From Pseudomonas bharatica CSV86 (lineage in GTDB: Bacteria > Pseudomonadota > Gammaproteobacteria > Pseudomonadales > Pseudomonadaceae): a stretch of DNA of 64,000 bases. Where the stretch lies: the NCBI RefSeq assembly GCF_000319305.2, contig NZ_AMWJ02000001.1, forward strand, positions 868,001 through 932,000. Direction: 5' to 3'. This document shows positions 1 through 7,495 of the stretch, piece by piece; the first letter of the stretch is position 1; every line of letters starts with the position of its first letter. A program made the position numbers and the translations under genes. The notes beneath the pieces were generated by a model. That model made no database searches. It worked only from the letters and a program-made list of their open reading frames with translations, and had not been told where the DNA came from.

Positions 1-1
1 C

Positions 2-997
2 TTTCTCGCTATCGAGCTATCGGTTTTATTCATTGGCATTAGCTTGCTGGTCGGAGTTCTTCAACGTCACATCCCACCATCCAAGGTGGAAGCGTTACTG
101 ACTTCCAGTGGGAAGCGAGGCTATTTTCTTGCTGCTGGTTTAGGAGCTATAACGCCCTTCTGTAGTTGCTCGACTATCCCCATGTTGAAAGGGTTGATTC
201 GGGCACGGGCCGGTTTTGGGCCGATGATGGTGTTTCTTTTCTCATCTCCGTTGCTGAATCCTATCGTCGTCGGCCTGCTGGTTGCCACGTTTGGATGGAC
301 ACTTACTGCTATCTATGTGCTCGCCGCTTTGGTGGTCGCGGTAGGTGCCGGATGGCTGCTTCACACGCTTGGCTTCGAGCGTTATGTGCGCCGGACGGCG
401 ACACAAGAGAGCAGTGGATGTAGTTCATCAGCAAGCCCGTGCAGTGCTACATCGACCGCATCGAGTTGCGGCACCAACAGCTGCGACACCACTCCGAAGA
501 CGGCTTCTTGCGGGGCTGATAGGAAGACAACAGTCTCTACGTCTAGCGAATGCTGTGACAGTCAACCCACTGTCACGGTTAAGAAAGAAGGGAAGTACAG
601 TGGTGTGTGGCGGGAAGCTTGGTCGGACTTTATCGATGTGTTGCCTTACCTGCTCATCGGTATTGCGATTGGCAGCGTGATCTATGGTTTCATGCCCACT
701 GACTTATTGGAGCAGTATGCAGGCCCAGATAATCCCTTTGCCATTCCAGTTGCCGCTGTCATCGGCGTGCCGTTGTATATTCGCGCTGAAGCCGTCATAC
801 CTCTGGCAGCGGCTCTGATGGCCAAAGGCGTGGGTGCCGGGACGGTGCTAGCGTTGATCATCGGCAGTGCCGGAGCCAGCCTGACTGAGCTCATTCTGTT
901 GCGCTCTTTGTTCACGCTGAAGCTTTTAGCGGCGTTTTTAGCAGTCATTTTTGCTATGGCGATGATTGCCGGTTACGCCACCTACCTGTTTTTCTGA
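2..997 (+). CDS. Permease of the DUF318/YraQ-ArsP family (5' end outside window)
   Basis: The reading frame is open from base 2, so the start is missing; 331 residues are visible. It is a polytopic inner-membrane protein with the family hallmark GAITPFCSCSTIP near residue 50 and a second matching half near the C-terminus, separated by a hydrophilic Ser/Thr-rich loop holding about ten cysteines (around residues 138-186). The family includes ArsP, which exports organoarsenicals, and YraQ-like permeases of uncertain substrate. The cysteine-rich loop suggests a thiophilic metal or metalloid ligand, but that is inference. It lies 12 bp before the transposase gene and is probably a passenger of the same ISL3 element. 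Confidence 0.8.
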   Translation, partial: FLAIELSVLFIGISLLVGVLQRHIPPSKVEALLTSSGKRGYFLAAGLGAITPFCSCSTIPMLKGLIRARAGFGPMMVFLFSSPLLNPIVVGLLVATFGWTLTAIYVLAALVVAVGAGWLLHTLGFERYVRRTATQESSGCSSSASPCSATSTASSCGTNSCDTTPKTASCGADRKTTVSTSSECCDSQPTVTVKKEGKYSGVWREAWSDFIDVLPYLLIGIAIGSVIYGFMPTDLLEQYAGPDNPFAIPVAAVIGVPLYIRAEAVIPLAAALMAKGVGAGTVLALIIGSAGASLTELILLRSLFTLKLLAAFLAVIFAMAMIAGYATYLFF

Positions 998-1009
998 TCA
1001 AGGCGGGAG

Positions 1010-2287
1010 ATGATTAATTCGTTAAGCCTTCCTGGGTACCAGTTGGTGGATTCTGATGAGCAGAATGAAGACATACATTTTCGGCTTGAAGCACCTACAC
1101 CAGTAGCCTGCGAGGGGTGCGGCGTGCAGGGTGAGTTCGTGCGGTTCGGCAAGCGTGACGTTCCCTATCGTGATCTGCCCATCCACGGCAAGCGGGTCAC
1201 TCTCTGGGTGGTCCGCCGCCGATACACCTGCCGGGCCTGCAAGACAACATTCAGGCCCCAGCTACCGGAGATGGTGGACGGATTCCGTATGACACTGCGG
1301 CTGCATGAGTACGTGGAGAAGGAATCCTTCAACCACCCCTACACCTTTGTGGCGGCACAGACCGGCCTGGACGAGAAGACGGTGCGCGACATCTTCAACG
1401 CCCGCGCCGAGTTCCTGGGGCGCTGGCACCGCTTCGAGACGCCCCGCATCCTGGGCATTGACGAGCTATACCTGAACAAGCGCTACCGCTGCATTCTGAC
1501 CAACATTGAGGAGCGAACCCTGCTCGACCTGCTGGCCACCCGCCGCCAGGACGTGGTGACCAACTACCTGATGAAGCTGAAAGACCGGCAGAAGGTCGAG
1601 ATCGTCAGCATGGACATGTGGAACCCCTACCGGGCAGCGGTCAAGGCTGTGCTGCCCCAGGCCCGTATCGTGGTCGATAAGTTCCATGTGGTGCGCATGG
1701 CCAACGATGCCCTAGAGAGAGTGCGCAAGGGCCTCAGAAAGGAGCTGAAACCGTCCCAGAGCCGGACTCTCAAGGGAGACCGGAAAATCCTGCTGAAACG
1801 CGCTCACGAAGTCTCAGACCGGGAGCGCCTCATCATGGAGACCTGGACAGGCGCGTTCCCGCAACTGCTGGCCGCCTACGAGCACAAGGAGCGCTTCTAC
1901 GGCATCTGGGACGCCACCACACGGCTCCAGGCAGAAGCCGCCCTGGACGAGTGGATAGCCACCATCCCGAAGGGCCAAAAGGAAGTCTGGAGCGATCTGG
2001 TCAGGGCAGTGGGAAACTGGCGCGAAGAGACCATGACCTACTTCGAGACGGACATGCCCGTCACCAACGCTTACACGGAGTCCATCAACCGACTGGCCAA
2101 GGACAAGAACCGTGAAGGGCGCGGTTACTCCTTCGAGGTGATGCGGGCACGAATGCTCTACACCACGAAGCACAAGAAGAAGGCACCGACTGCGAAGGTC
2201 TCTCCTTTCTACAAGAAAACCATCGGTTACGGACTGCCGGACTTCGCAGAGGAACTCAACTACGGAGTCGATCTATCAACCATCTGA
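1010..2287 (+). CDS. tnpA: ISL3-family transposase
   Basis: The product (425 residues, full family length) has an N-terminal zinc-finger pair of CxxC motifs (near residues 34-37 and 76-79) that binds DNA. A DDE catalytic domain follows: Asp151 in GIDELYLNK, Asp202 in SMDMWNPY and Glu357 in AYTESINR. The KFHVVRMAN stretch after the second Asp is typical of ISL3. The ATG at 1010 has GGGAG just upstream. No frameshift or stop is seen, so the transposase may be active. Confidence 0.93.
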   Translation: MINSLSLPGYQLVDSDEQNEDIHFRLEAPTPVACEGCGVQGEFVRFGKRDVPYRDLPIHGKRVTLWVVRRRYTCRACKTTFRPQLPEMVDGFRMTLRLHEYVEKESFNHPYTFVAAQTGLDEKTVRDIFNARAEFLGRWHRFETPRILGIDELYLNKRYRCILTNIEERTLLDLLATRRQDVVTNYLMKLKDRQKVEIVSMDMWNPYRAAVKAVLPQARIVVDKFHVVRMANDALERVRKGLRKELKPSQSRTLKGDRKILLKRAHEVSDRERLIMETWTGAFPQLLAAYEHKERFYGIWDATTRLQAEAALDEWIATIPKGQKEVWSDLVRAVGNWREETMTYFETDMPVTNAYTESINRLAKDKNREGRGYSFEVMRARMLYTTKHKKKAPTAKVSPFYKKTIGYGLPDFAEELNYGVDLSTI

Positions 2288-2328
2288 TAATGGTATCAGG
2301 TTGGTGGGGTAAAGGTGCCCCATCAACC

Positions 2329-2363
2329 ATTAAATCCGTATACCCCATTAAATCCGTATACCC
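2329..2363. repeat. Tandemly duplicated right terminal repeat of the ISL3 element
   Basis: Two copies of ATTAAATCCGTATACCC (2329-2345 and 2347-2363) are separated by a single C. Either copy could serve as the terminal inverted repeat. The pair may reflect an imprecise earlier transposition or insertion next to another terminus. Confidence 0.7.
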
Positions 2364-2372
2364 AAAATAAGT

Positions 2373-2401
2373 TTGACAGCTCTGTCATCCGCTCTTAATA
2401 T
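2373..2401 (+). promoter_or_regulatory. Sigma-70 promoter of the Ala/Glu tRNA operon
   Basis: TTGACA at 2373-2378, a 17-bp spacer and TAATAT at 2396-2401 make a near-perfect consensus promoter. A GC-rich discriminator (GCGCCCCG) follows, as in stringently controlled stable-RNA promoters. The ISL3 element ends 9 bp upstream. Confidence 0.8.
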
Positions 2402-2478
2402 GCGCCCCGTCCACAGCGATGAACGAAAACGAAACGCGAAGCACCCAGCCAAGCGAATCAAGTTCAAAGCGACATTGT

Positions 2479-2554
2479 GGGGCTATAGCTCAGCTGGGAG
2501 AGCGCCTGCATGGCATGCAGGAGGTCAGCGGTTCGATCCCGCTTAGCTCCACCA
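2479..2554 (+). tRNA. tRNA-Ala (GGC), copy 1
   Basis: The 76-nt cloverleaf has anticodon GGC in the loop ATGGCAT. The acceptor stem GGGGCTA/TAGCTCC contains the G3-U70 pair that identifies alanine tRNA, and CCA is encoded. It is first in a tandem Ala-Glu-Ala-Glu array. Confidence 0.97.
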
Positions 2555-2626
2555 AATTCCGCTTGGCAGCCGAGGCTGGCAAGCAAGACCGGGTCCAGCA
2601 ACCGGGTCTTGAAGGTAAGAAGGTTC

Positions 2627-2702
2627 GTCCCCTTCGTCTAGTGGCCTAGGACACCGCCCTTTCACGGCGGTAACAGGGGTTCGAGTCCCCTAGGGGACGC
2701 CA
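2627..2702 (+). tRNA. tRNA-Glu (TTC), copy 1
   Basis: The 76-nt cloverleaf starts GTCCCCTTCG and ends with an encoded CCA. The anticodon loop CTTTCAC gives TTC. It is second in the tRNA operon. Confidence 0.97.
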
Positions 2703-2754
2703 GTTTTGCACAAGCGATATCGAAAGAGGTCGCTGGGCCGAGAGGCTAGAAATC

Positions 2755-2830
2755 CGGGCTATAGCTCAGCTGGGAGAGCGCCTGCATGGCATGCAGGAGG
2801 TCAGCGGTTCGATCCCGCTTAGCTCCACCA
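2755..2830 (+). tRNA. tRNA-Ala (GGC), copy 2, with an altered 5' base
   Basis: From GGGCTATAGC to the encoded CCA it is identical to copy 1, but only three Gs precede CTATAGC where copy 1 has four. Taken literally, position 1 is a C facing C72, which breaks the acceptor stem. A lost base in the G run, as in several other genes of this window, is the likelier reading. Confidence 0.92.
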
Positions 2831-2874
2831 ATTCCGCCAGGATTCGTGAAAACGGATCTGCACGAAGGTTACAA

Positions 2875-2950
2875 GTCCCCTTCGTCTAGTGGCCTAGGAC
2901 ACCGCCCTTTCACGGCGGTAACAGGGGTTCGAGTCCCCTAGGGGACGCCA
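2875..2950 (+). tRNA. tRNA-Glu (TTC), copy 2
   Basis: Identical to the first tRNA-Glu over its full 76 nt, with CCA encoded. It is last in the operon and is followed by a terminator hairpin. Confidence 0.97.
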
Positions 2951-2974
2951 CTTTATCCGCTCTGCGGAATTTCA

Positions 2975-3011
2975 AGGCTCATTCGATTATTGAATGAGCC
3001 TTTTGTTTTTT
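2975..3011 (+). terminator. Rho-independent terminator of the Ala/Glu tRNA operon
   Basis: A 10-bp stem AGGCTCATTC/GAATGAGCCT with a 7-nt loop is followed by TTTTGTTTTTT. Confidence 0.85.
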
Positions 3012-3064
3012 CCCTCGAAAAAGTTTTTTGTCGGGACGCGACAAGCGGCCAGAGAAAAAGCTTG

Positions 3065-3110
3065 CCAGAAAATATTATGAGCATAATATTAAACCCATAA
3101 TATTTTCTGG
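3065..3110. promoter_or_regulatory. TetR operator: perfect 15-bp inverted repeat with a third half-site
   Basis: CCAGAAAATATTATG (3065-3079) is exactly mirrored by CATAATATTTTCTGG (3096-3110). A further half-site CATAATATT lies between them at 3082-3090, so AATATTATG and its complement occur three times in 40 bp. The block ends 8 bp before the TetR start codon, placing it over the promoter. This suits autoregulation by that TetR protein. Confidence 0.75.
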
Positions 3111-3118
3111 TGCCCATC

Positions 3119-3658
3119 ATGAGCGACAAGAAAGCCAAGACCCGTGAACGTATCCTCGACGCTGCCCGCAGCGCATTGATCCAGCAGGGCCCTGCCGATG
3201 CCAGCGTCAACCAGGTGATGAGCGCTGCCGGCCTGACCGTTGGTGGCTTCTACGCTCACTTCGACAGCAAGGAGGCCTTGATGCTGGAGGCCTTCAGCCA
3301 GTTGCTCGGTGAACGCCGTGCCTTGCTGTCCCAGGTCGATCCGGCGCTGGATGGCCAGGCTCGCCGTGCCCTGGTCGCTGCGTTCTACCTGTCGCGCAAG
3401 CACCGTGACTCCAAGGTCGATGCCTGCCCGTTGCCCACCTCCCTGAGCGAGATGACCCGGTTGCCCGAGGATTTCCGCCAGGTGCTGGCCGAGCATATCG
3501 AGCTGATGACCGCCCAGTTGGTGGACACCCCCGAAGATGCTGACAAATTCCTTGCCGACCTCGCCCTGATGGTCGGCGGCCTGGCATTGGCCCGGGCCCT
3601 GGGCACCGATGAACTGTCCGATCGCATTTTGCGCGCCGCCAAATCGGCGGTGATCTGA
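3119..3658 (+). CDS. TetR-family transcriptional regulator
   Basis: The product (179 residues) begins with a TetR helix-turn-helix (about residues 8-55; TRERILDAARS, then VNQVMSAAGLTVGGFYAHF). The ligand domain carries a conserved KVDACPLPT segment also seen in other TetR proteins of this type. I chose ATG 3119 over GTG 3110 because the latter lies in the operator. Its perfect operator suggests repression of itself and perhaps of the alpha/beta-hydrolase gene 22 bp downstream. The ligand is unknown. Confidence 0.9.
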   Translation: MSDKKAKTRERILDAARSALIQQGPADASVNQVMSAAGLTVGGFYAHFDSKEALMLEAFSQLLGERRALLSQVDPALDGQARRALVAAFYLSRKHRDSKVDACPLPTSLSEMTRLPEDFRQVLAEHIELMTAQLVDTPEDADKFLADLALMVGGLALARALGTDELSDRILRAAKSAVI

Positions 3659-3680
3659 ACCACCCCACTGGAGCGAAGCG

Positions 3681-4514
3681 ATGAATACCCTGAGCTGGAT
3701 TCGCGGCGTCAACGGCACCCTGGGGCGACTGGTCCCCGGACATATAGCCAGCAAGATGCACCGTGCCTTCATGACCCCGTACACCAGGCCGCCCCGTGAC
3801 TGGGAATTGCCGGTTCTGGCCCGGGCCGAGCGCATCACCCTGCGTTTCGGGCTTTCCGCCCTGCGCTGGGGGCAAGGGCCCACGGTCCTGCTGATGCACG
3901 GTTGGGAAGGGCGCCCGACCCAGTTCGCTCGCCTGATCGAGGCGCTGGTGGAGGCCGGTTACACGGCAGTGGCACTGGATGGGCCGGCTCACGGTCGCTC
4001 GCCCGGTGATGTTGCCCATGTCGGGCTGTTCGCGCGGGCCGTGCTGGAGGCTGCGGCGGAGTTGCCGCCCTTGAAGGCGGTGATCGGCCACTCCATGGGC
4101 GGCGCCAGTGTACTGCTTGCCCTGCAATGGGGGCTGCGTGCCGAAGCCGTGGTCAGCATCGCCGCACCTTCACGGTTGCTCGGCGTGGTGCGTGGTTTCG
4201 CCCGCCGCCTGAACCTGCCGCCGAGGGCGCGTTCGGCCTTCATCCGCAAGGTCGAGCGGGATGTTGGTGTCGCCATCGAGCGCCTGGATGTCAATGGCTA
4301 TCAACTGGATCAGCCGGGGCTGATCGTACATGCCAAGGATGATGCTTTGGTACCTGCAGGCGAGGCGCAACGAATCCACGACGCCTGGTTCGACAGCCGT
4401 CTGCTGATGCTGGAGGAGGGTGGCCATCAACGGGTTCTCGCCGATCCACAGGTAATCGCCGGGGTCCTCGACCTGCTGCAGCGCACAGCAATGCCATTGC
4501 GCCAATCGGCCTGA
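3681..4514 (+). CDS. Alpha/beta-hydrolase
   Basis: The 277-residue product has an alpha/beta-hydrolase core: oxyanion motif MHGWEGRP near residue 71, nucleophile Ser138 in GHSMGG, acid Asp220 or Asp221 in AKDDALVP, and His249 in GGHQR. The substrate is probably a small ester or lipid-like compound, but nothing defines it. It starts 22 bp after the TetR gene and is probably under its control. GGAGCGAAGCG precedes the ATG. Confidence 0.85.
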   Translation: MNTLSWIRGVNGTLGRLVPGHIASKMHRAFMTPYTRPPRDWELPVLARAERITLRFGLSALRWGQGPTVLLMHGWEGRPTQFARLIEALVEAGYTAVALDGPAHGRSPGDVAHVGLFARAVLEAAAELPPLKAVIGHSMGGASVLLALQWGLRAEAVVSIAAPSRLLGVVRGFARRLNLPPRARSAFIRKVERDVGVAIERLDVNGYQLDQPGLIVHAKDDALVPAGEAQRIHDAWFDSRLLMLEEGGHQRVLADPQVIAGVLDLLQRTAMPLRQSA

Positions 4515-4558
4515 TCATCCGTTACACTCATGCCCGTTCATTACAAACGGGAGCGGGC

Positions 4559-4999
4559 ATGAGCTGGGATTTGGCAACGCCATTCGTCATTGACCTGCGG
4601 GTCGGTGCCGAGGATATCGATGGATTGGGGCACGCCAATAACGCGGTGTATGTCACCTGGCTGGAGCGCTGCGCCTGGCGCCACTCCCAGCGCCTGGGGC
4701 TGGACCTGGCCGAATATCGTCGCCTGGACCGCGCCATGGCCGTGGTCCGTCACGAAATCGACTACCTCGCCAGTGCCTACGAAGACGACGAACTGCAACT
4801 GGCAACCTGGATCATCGACTGGGACCAGCGCTTGAAGATGACCCGGCATTTCCAACTGGTCCGCCCGCGCGACGGCATTACCTTGCTGCGCGCCCGGACC
4901 ACCTTCGTCTGTATCGAGTTGTCCACAGGCAAACCCAAGCGCATGCCGCAGGAATTCCTTGAAGGTTATGGGCAGGCCTTGCTGGAAAAGCAGGCGTGA
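4559..4999 (+). CDS. Acyl-CoA thioesterase of the YbgC/4HBT hot-dog family
   Basis: The 146-residue product is a single hot-dog domain with the helix-start motif DIDGLGHANNAVYVTWLE (about residues 20-37). Here GHANN takes the place of the usual catalytic Asp-x-x-GHVNN arrangement. Such proteins hydrolyse short to medium acyl-CoA thioesters in the cytoplasm. GGGAGCGGGC precedes the ATG. Its stop overlaps the GTG start of the next gene, so the two are translationally coupled. Confidence 0.85.
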   Translation: MSWDLATPFVIDLRVGAEDIDGLGHANNAVYVTWLERCAWRHSQRLGLDLAEYRRLDRAMAVVRHEIDYLASAYEDDELQLATWIIDWDQRLKMTRHFQLVRPRDGITLLRARTTFVCIELSTGKPKRMPQEFLEGYGQALLEKQA

Positions 5000-5427
5000 T
5001 ACGGCAGGCGCTCGATAGCGACGAGGCGGCTGTCCGTCGGGTCGTCGAGGCGGCCTACTTGCCGTATGTCGAGAGCATCGGCGTGCGTCCGGGGCCGCTG
5101 GATGACGATTATGGCGAGCTGATTCGGCGGGGGCAGGTCTGGCTGCTGGAAGACTGCGCGGTGCTGGTGCTGTGCCCCGAGCCGGCGGCGATGCTGCTGT
5201 CCAACGTGGCCGTGGACCCGGCGTGCCAGGGGCGGGGCCTTGGACGCCAACTGGTCGACTTCGCCGAAGCCCGTGCCCGCGAAGCCGGTTTCTCCCTGAT
5301 TCGCCTGTACACCAACGCCGCCATGACCGGCAATGTGACGCTCTACCAGCGCCTCGGCTACCGCGAAACCCATCGCGGCACCGAGCATGGTTTCAACCGG
5401 GTGTTCATGGAGAAGGTCCTGGCTTGA
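4996..5427 (+). CDS. GNAT-family N-acetyltransferase
   Basis: The 143-residue product has a GNAT fold with the acetyl-CoA loop QGRGLGRQL (about residues 77-85) and the C-terminal YQRLGYRE segment typical of small-molecule acetyltransferases. The GTG start at 4996 overlaps the TGA of the thioesterase gene (GTGA). The substrate is unknown; an amine released or carried near the upstream thioesterase is possible but unproven. Confidence 0.85.
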   Translation: MIRQALDSDEAAVRRVVEAAYLPYVESIGVRPGPLDDDYGELIRRGQVWLLEDCAVLVLCPEPAAMLLSNVAVDPACQGRGLGRQLVDFAEARAREAGFSLIRLYTNAAMTGNVTLYQRLGYRETHRGTEHGFNRVFMEKVLA

Positions 5428-5554
5428 ACATTTCCCGGACCCTCTGAATGAAGGACCGCCTTTTCCGACGCGGCTCCGGCAAGCGAAATCCCGGCCCGGG
5501 AGGCGGGTCAGGTTCGAAGTTGAGAAGGTCGTAGTTGTATTTTCTGATCTGCAT
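5405..5554 (-). CDS. Possible small basic protein (49 aa), unrecognised
   Basis: A short frame opposite the end of the GNAT gene starts at an ATG preceded by AGGATCAGGAC, a good ribosome-binding site. It encodes MQIRKYNYDLLNFEPDPPP, then a basic tail rich in Arg and Lys. Nothing about its function is visible. It may be a chance frame. Confidence 0.35.
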   Translation of the reverse strand: MQIRKYNYDLLNFEPDPPPGPGFRLPEPRRKRRSFIQRVREMFKPGPSP

Positions 5555-5640
5555 GTCCTGATCCTTGGCCGTTGGCGCGCGGGTGGTGGCTGAGGGCAAG
5601 GAACGTGGACATGTGATCGATCTCCGATTAGAAATGCGGA

Positions 5641-5718
5641 CCCTGTGGGAGCTGGCTTGCCAGCGATTGCGTCGGTGAATTCACTATCGCAATCGCTGGC
5701 AAGCCAGCTCCCACAGGG
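5641..5718. repeat. REP doublet: 31-bp perfect inverted repeat
   Basis: Two REP units centred on GTGGGAGCTGGCTTGCCAG face each other (5641-5671 and 5688-5718) across a 16-bp spacer. This is the commonest palindromic repeat of the window. With the small minus-strand frame it accounts for most of the roughly 400 bp between the GNAT gene and dusC; I see nothing else there. Confidence 0.9.
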
Positions 5719-5829
5719 TCTGCGGTACTTTCAAGATAAACTGTGCGCCCGTCATGTCAGCTCCTTCCGATATGGCCGTAAAAAACATCCCCGTTTACCA
5801 TGCACGCACTTTTTTCCGAGGCTTCCCCC

Positions 5830-6792
5830 ATGCAAATTGCCCTGGCCCCGATGGAGGGGCTGGTCGATGACATCATGCGCGACGTGCTGACCCGCGTCGG
5901 CGGTATCGACTGGTGCGTGACCGAGTTCATCCGGGTCTGCGACCGGGTGCTGCCCGAGGCTACGTTCCACAAGATGGCCTCGGAACTGGCCCAGGGGTCG
6001 CGCACGCCTGCCGGTGTGCCGATGCGCGTGCAGTTGCTGGGCTCCGACCCGGTCTGCCTGGCCGACAACGCCGCCCTGGCCTGCGAATTGGGTGCACCGG
6101 TGATCGACCTGAATTTCGGCTGCCCGGCCAAGACCGTGAACAAGTCCCGTGGTGGCGCGGTACTGCTCAAGGAGCCCGAGCTGCTGTTCCGCATCGTCAG
6201 CGAAGTGCGCAAGGCCGTACCGGCCCATATCCCGGTGACCTCGAAAATGCGCCTGGGCTTCGAAACCCCGGATGGTGCGCTTGATTGCGGCCGGGCCCTG
6301 GCCGAAGGCGGTTCGGCCCACCTTGTGGTGCATGCGCGAACCAAGGTCGAGGGCTACAAGCCGCCCGCCCATTGGGAATGGGTGGCCAAGGTGCAGGACG
6401 TGGTCAAGGTGCCGGTCTTCGCCAACGGCGAGGTCTGGACCCTCGATGACTGGCGGCGCTGCCGCGAGGTCAGCGGGGTGAAGGACATCATGCTCGGTCG
6501 TGGCCTGGTTTCCCGTCCGGATCTGGCTCGGCAGATCGCTGCAGTGCGCGATGGTGTCGATGTCTTGCCGATGGACTGGGCCGAGCTGATGCCGCTGATC
6601 CAGGATTTCTGGCGCCGGGTCCGGGTCGAGCTGACGCCGCGTTCGGCGCCGGGCCGGCTGAAGCAGTGGGTGGCGATGCTGACCCGCAGCTACCCGCAGG
6701 CCAACGTGCTGTTTACCGAGCTTCGCCGGGAAACCGATTGCGAGCGGATCGGTCAGTTGCTGGGCGTCGAGCCGCTCGTCGCCGCTGCATAG
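5830..6792 (+). CDS. dusC: tRNA-dihydrouridine(16) synthase DusC
   Basis: The 320-residue FMN enzyme reduces uridine 16 in the D-loop of tRNA. It starts with [10 protein letters not shown], has the DLNFGCPAK motif with catalytic Cys98, SKMRLG for substrate binding and [10 protein letters not shown] for FMN phosphate. The ITEF-equivalent VTEFIRV and the RIKQW-like RLKQW near residue 277 favour DusC over DusA/B. ATG 5830 has CGAGG upstream; an in-frame ATG at 5800 lacks a binding site. Confidence 0.92.
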   Translation: MQIALAPMEGLVDDIMRDVLTRVGGIDWCVTEFIRVCDRVLPEATFHKMASELAQGSRTPAGVPMRVQLLGSDPVCLADNAALACELGAPVIDLNFGCPAKTVNKSRGGAVLLKEPELLFRIVSEVRKAVPAHIPVTSKMRLGFETPDGALDCGRALAEGGSAHLVVHARTKVEGYKPPAHWEWVAKVQDVVKVPVFANGEVWTLDDWRRCREVSGVKDIMLGRGLVSRPDLARQIAAVRDGVDVLPMDWAELMPLIQDFWRRVRVELTPRSAPGRLKQWVAMLTRSYPQANVLFTELRRETDCERIGQLLGVEPLVAAA

Positions 6793-6810
6793 AAAATTTT
6801 ATCGGTGTTG

Positions 6811-6838
6811 CTTGAAATCGTTGCGGTGGTCCACATCT
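6811..6838 (+). promoter_or_regulatory. Sigma-32 (heat-shock) promoter of the hsp20 gene
   Basis: CTTGAAA at 6811-6817 exactly matches the sigma-32 -35 consensus. After 13 bp, CCACATCT (6831-6838) approximates the CCCCATnT -10. Confidence 0.7.
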
Positions 6839-6839
6839 A

Positions 6840-6907
6840 GGGAGTACGCGATGCCGAAGTCGGGTCGCGTAAAAAATCCAACTCGCTGATGTTTAGGAGA
6901 TGTAACC
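6840..6907 (+). promoter_or_regulatory. Candidate ROSE-type RNA thermometer in the hsp20 leader
   Basis: A leader of about 65 nt lies between the sigma-32 promoter and the ATG. TCGCT (the ROSE UYGCU motif) stands a few bases before AGGAG and can pair with it around a bulged G. Such elements hide the ribosome-binding site below heat-shock temperature in ibpA-like genes. Called from motif and context only; the fold was not computed. Confidence 0.55.
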
Positions 6908-7351
6908 ATGACTACCGCTTTCTCTCTTGCTCCACTGTTCCGCCATTCCGTTGGTTTCGACCGTTTCAATGACCTGTTCGAATCCGCGGCGCGTAACGAG
7001 TCGGGTAGCAGCTACCCACCCTACAACGTTGAAAAACATGGCGATGACCATTATCGGATCGTTGTTGCCGCCGCCGGCTTCCAGGAGGCAGACCTCGATC
7101 TGCAAGTGGAAAAAGGCGTGCTGACCGTCTCTGGCGGCAAACGCGACAACAGCGATGCAAGCGTCACCTATCTGCACCAGGGTATTGCCCAGCGTGCCTT
7201 CAAGCTGTCCTTCCGCCTCGCCGACCATATCGAGGTCAAATCGGCGGCCCTGGCCAACGGCTTGCTCAGCGTCGATCTGCTGCGCGTGGTACCGGAAGAA
7301 GCGAAGGCCAAGCGCATCCCGATCAACGGGGAGCAGCCTGCGCTGAATTGA
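6908..7351 (+). CDS. ibpA: Small heat-shock protein (IbpA/Hsp20)
   Basis: The 147-residue product is an alpha-crystallin chaperone that binds unfolding proteins in the cytoplasm. The crystallin domain (about residues 36-130) includes PPYNVEKHGDDHYRI and the later GLLSVDLLR strand. Length and the phenylalanine-rich N-terminus match the Pseudomonas IbpA group. TAGGAG lies 9 bases before the ATG inside a probable thermometer. Confidence 0.92.
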   Translation: MTTAFSLAPLFRHSVGFDRFNDLFESAARNESGSSYPPYNVEKHGDDHYRIVVAAAGFQEADLDLQVEKGVLTVSGGKRDNSDASVTYLHQGIAQRAFKLSFRLADHIEVKSAALANGLLSVDLLRVVPEEAKAKRIPINGEQPALN

Positions 7352-7373
7352 GTGCGGGGTAGGTGAAAGAGAA

Positions 7374-7400
7374 GGGCGCCTCATGCAGGCGCCCTTTTTT
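7374..7400 (+). terminator. Rho-independent terminator after ibpA
   Basis: A 7-bp GC stem GGGCGCC/GGCGCCC with a 7-nt loop is followed by six Ts. Confidence 0.9.
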
Positions 7401-7411
7401 GTTGTTCTTCC

Positions 7412-7495
7412 GGGCCTAATCGCTGGCAAGCCAGCTCCCACAGGGTCCGCGGTGCACACGGCCCCTGTGGGAGCTGGCTTGCCAGCGATTAGGCC
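7412..7495. repeat. REP doublet
   Basis: Two inverted REP units (GGGCCTAATCGCTGGCAAGC and its mirror) flank a 15-bp spacer between the ibpA terminator and the convergent GGDEF-EAL gene. The right unit reaches the stop codon of that gene. Confidence 0.88.

Larger units (their letters stand above)
2..2363 (+). mobile_element. ISL3-family transposable element (right part), with a permease passenger gene
   Basis: The segment holds a permease gene cut by the left edge and, 12 bp after its stop, an ISL3 transposase gene. The DNA after the transposase ends in the terminal sequence ATTAAATCCGTATACCC, present twice in tandem (2329-2345 and 2347-2363). Read inward from the right this starts GGGTATACGG, a terminus I associate from memory with ISPpu12-like ISL3 elements. 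Some ISL3 elements of pseudomonads carry transport and regulator genes beside the transposase, which fits this layout. The left end lies outside the window, so total length and the 8-bp target duplication expected for ISL3 cannot be checked. Confidence 0.75.

Noticed and set aside
2479..2950. Repeated Ala-Glu blocks as a CRISPR-like or tandem repeat array
   Set aside because: The repeats are complete tRNA genes with encoded CCA.
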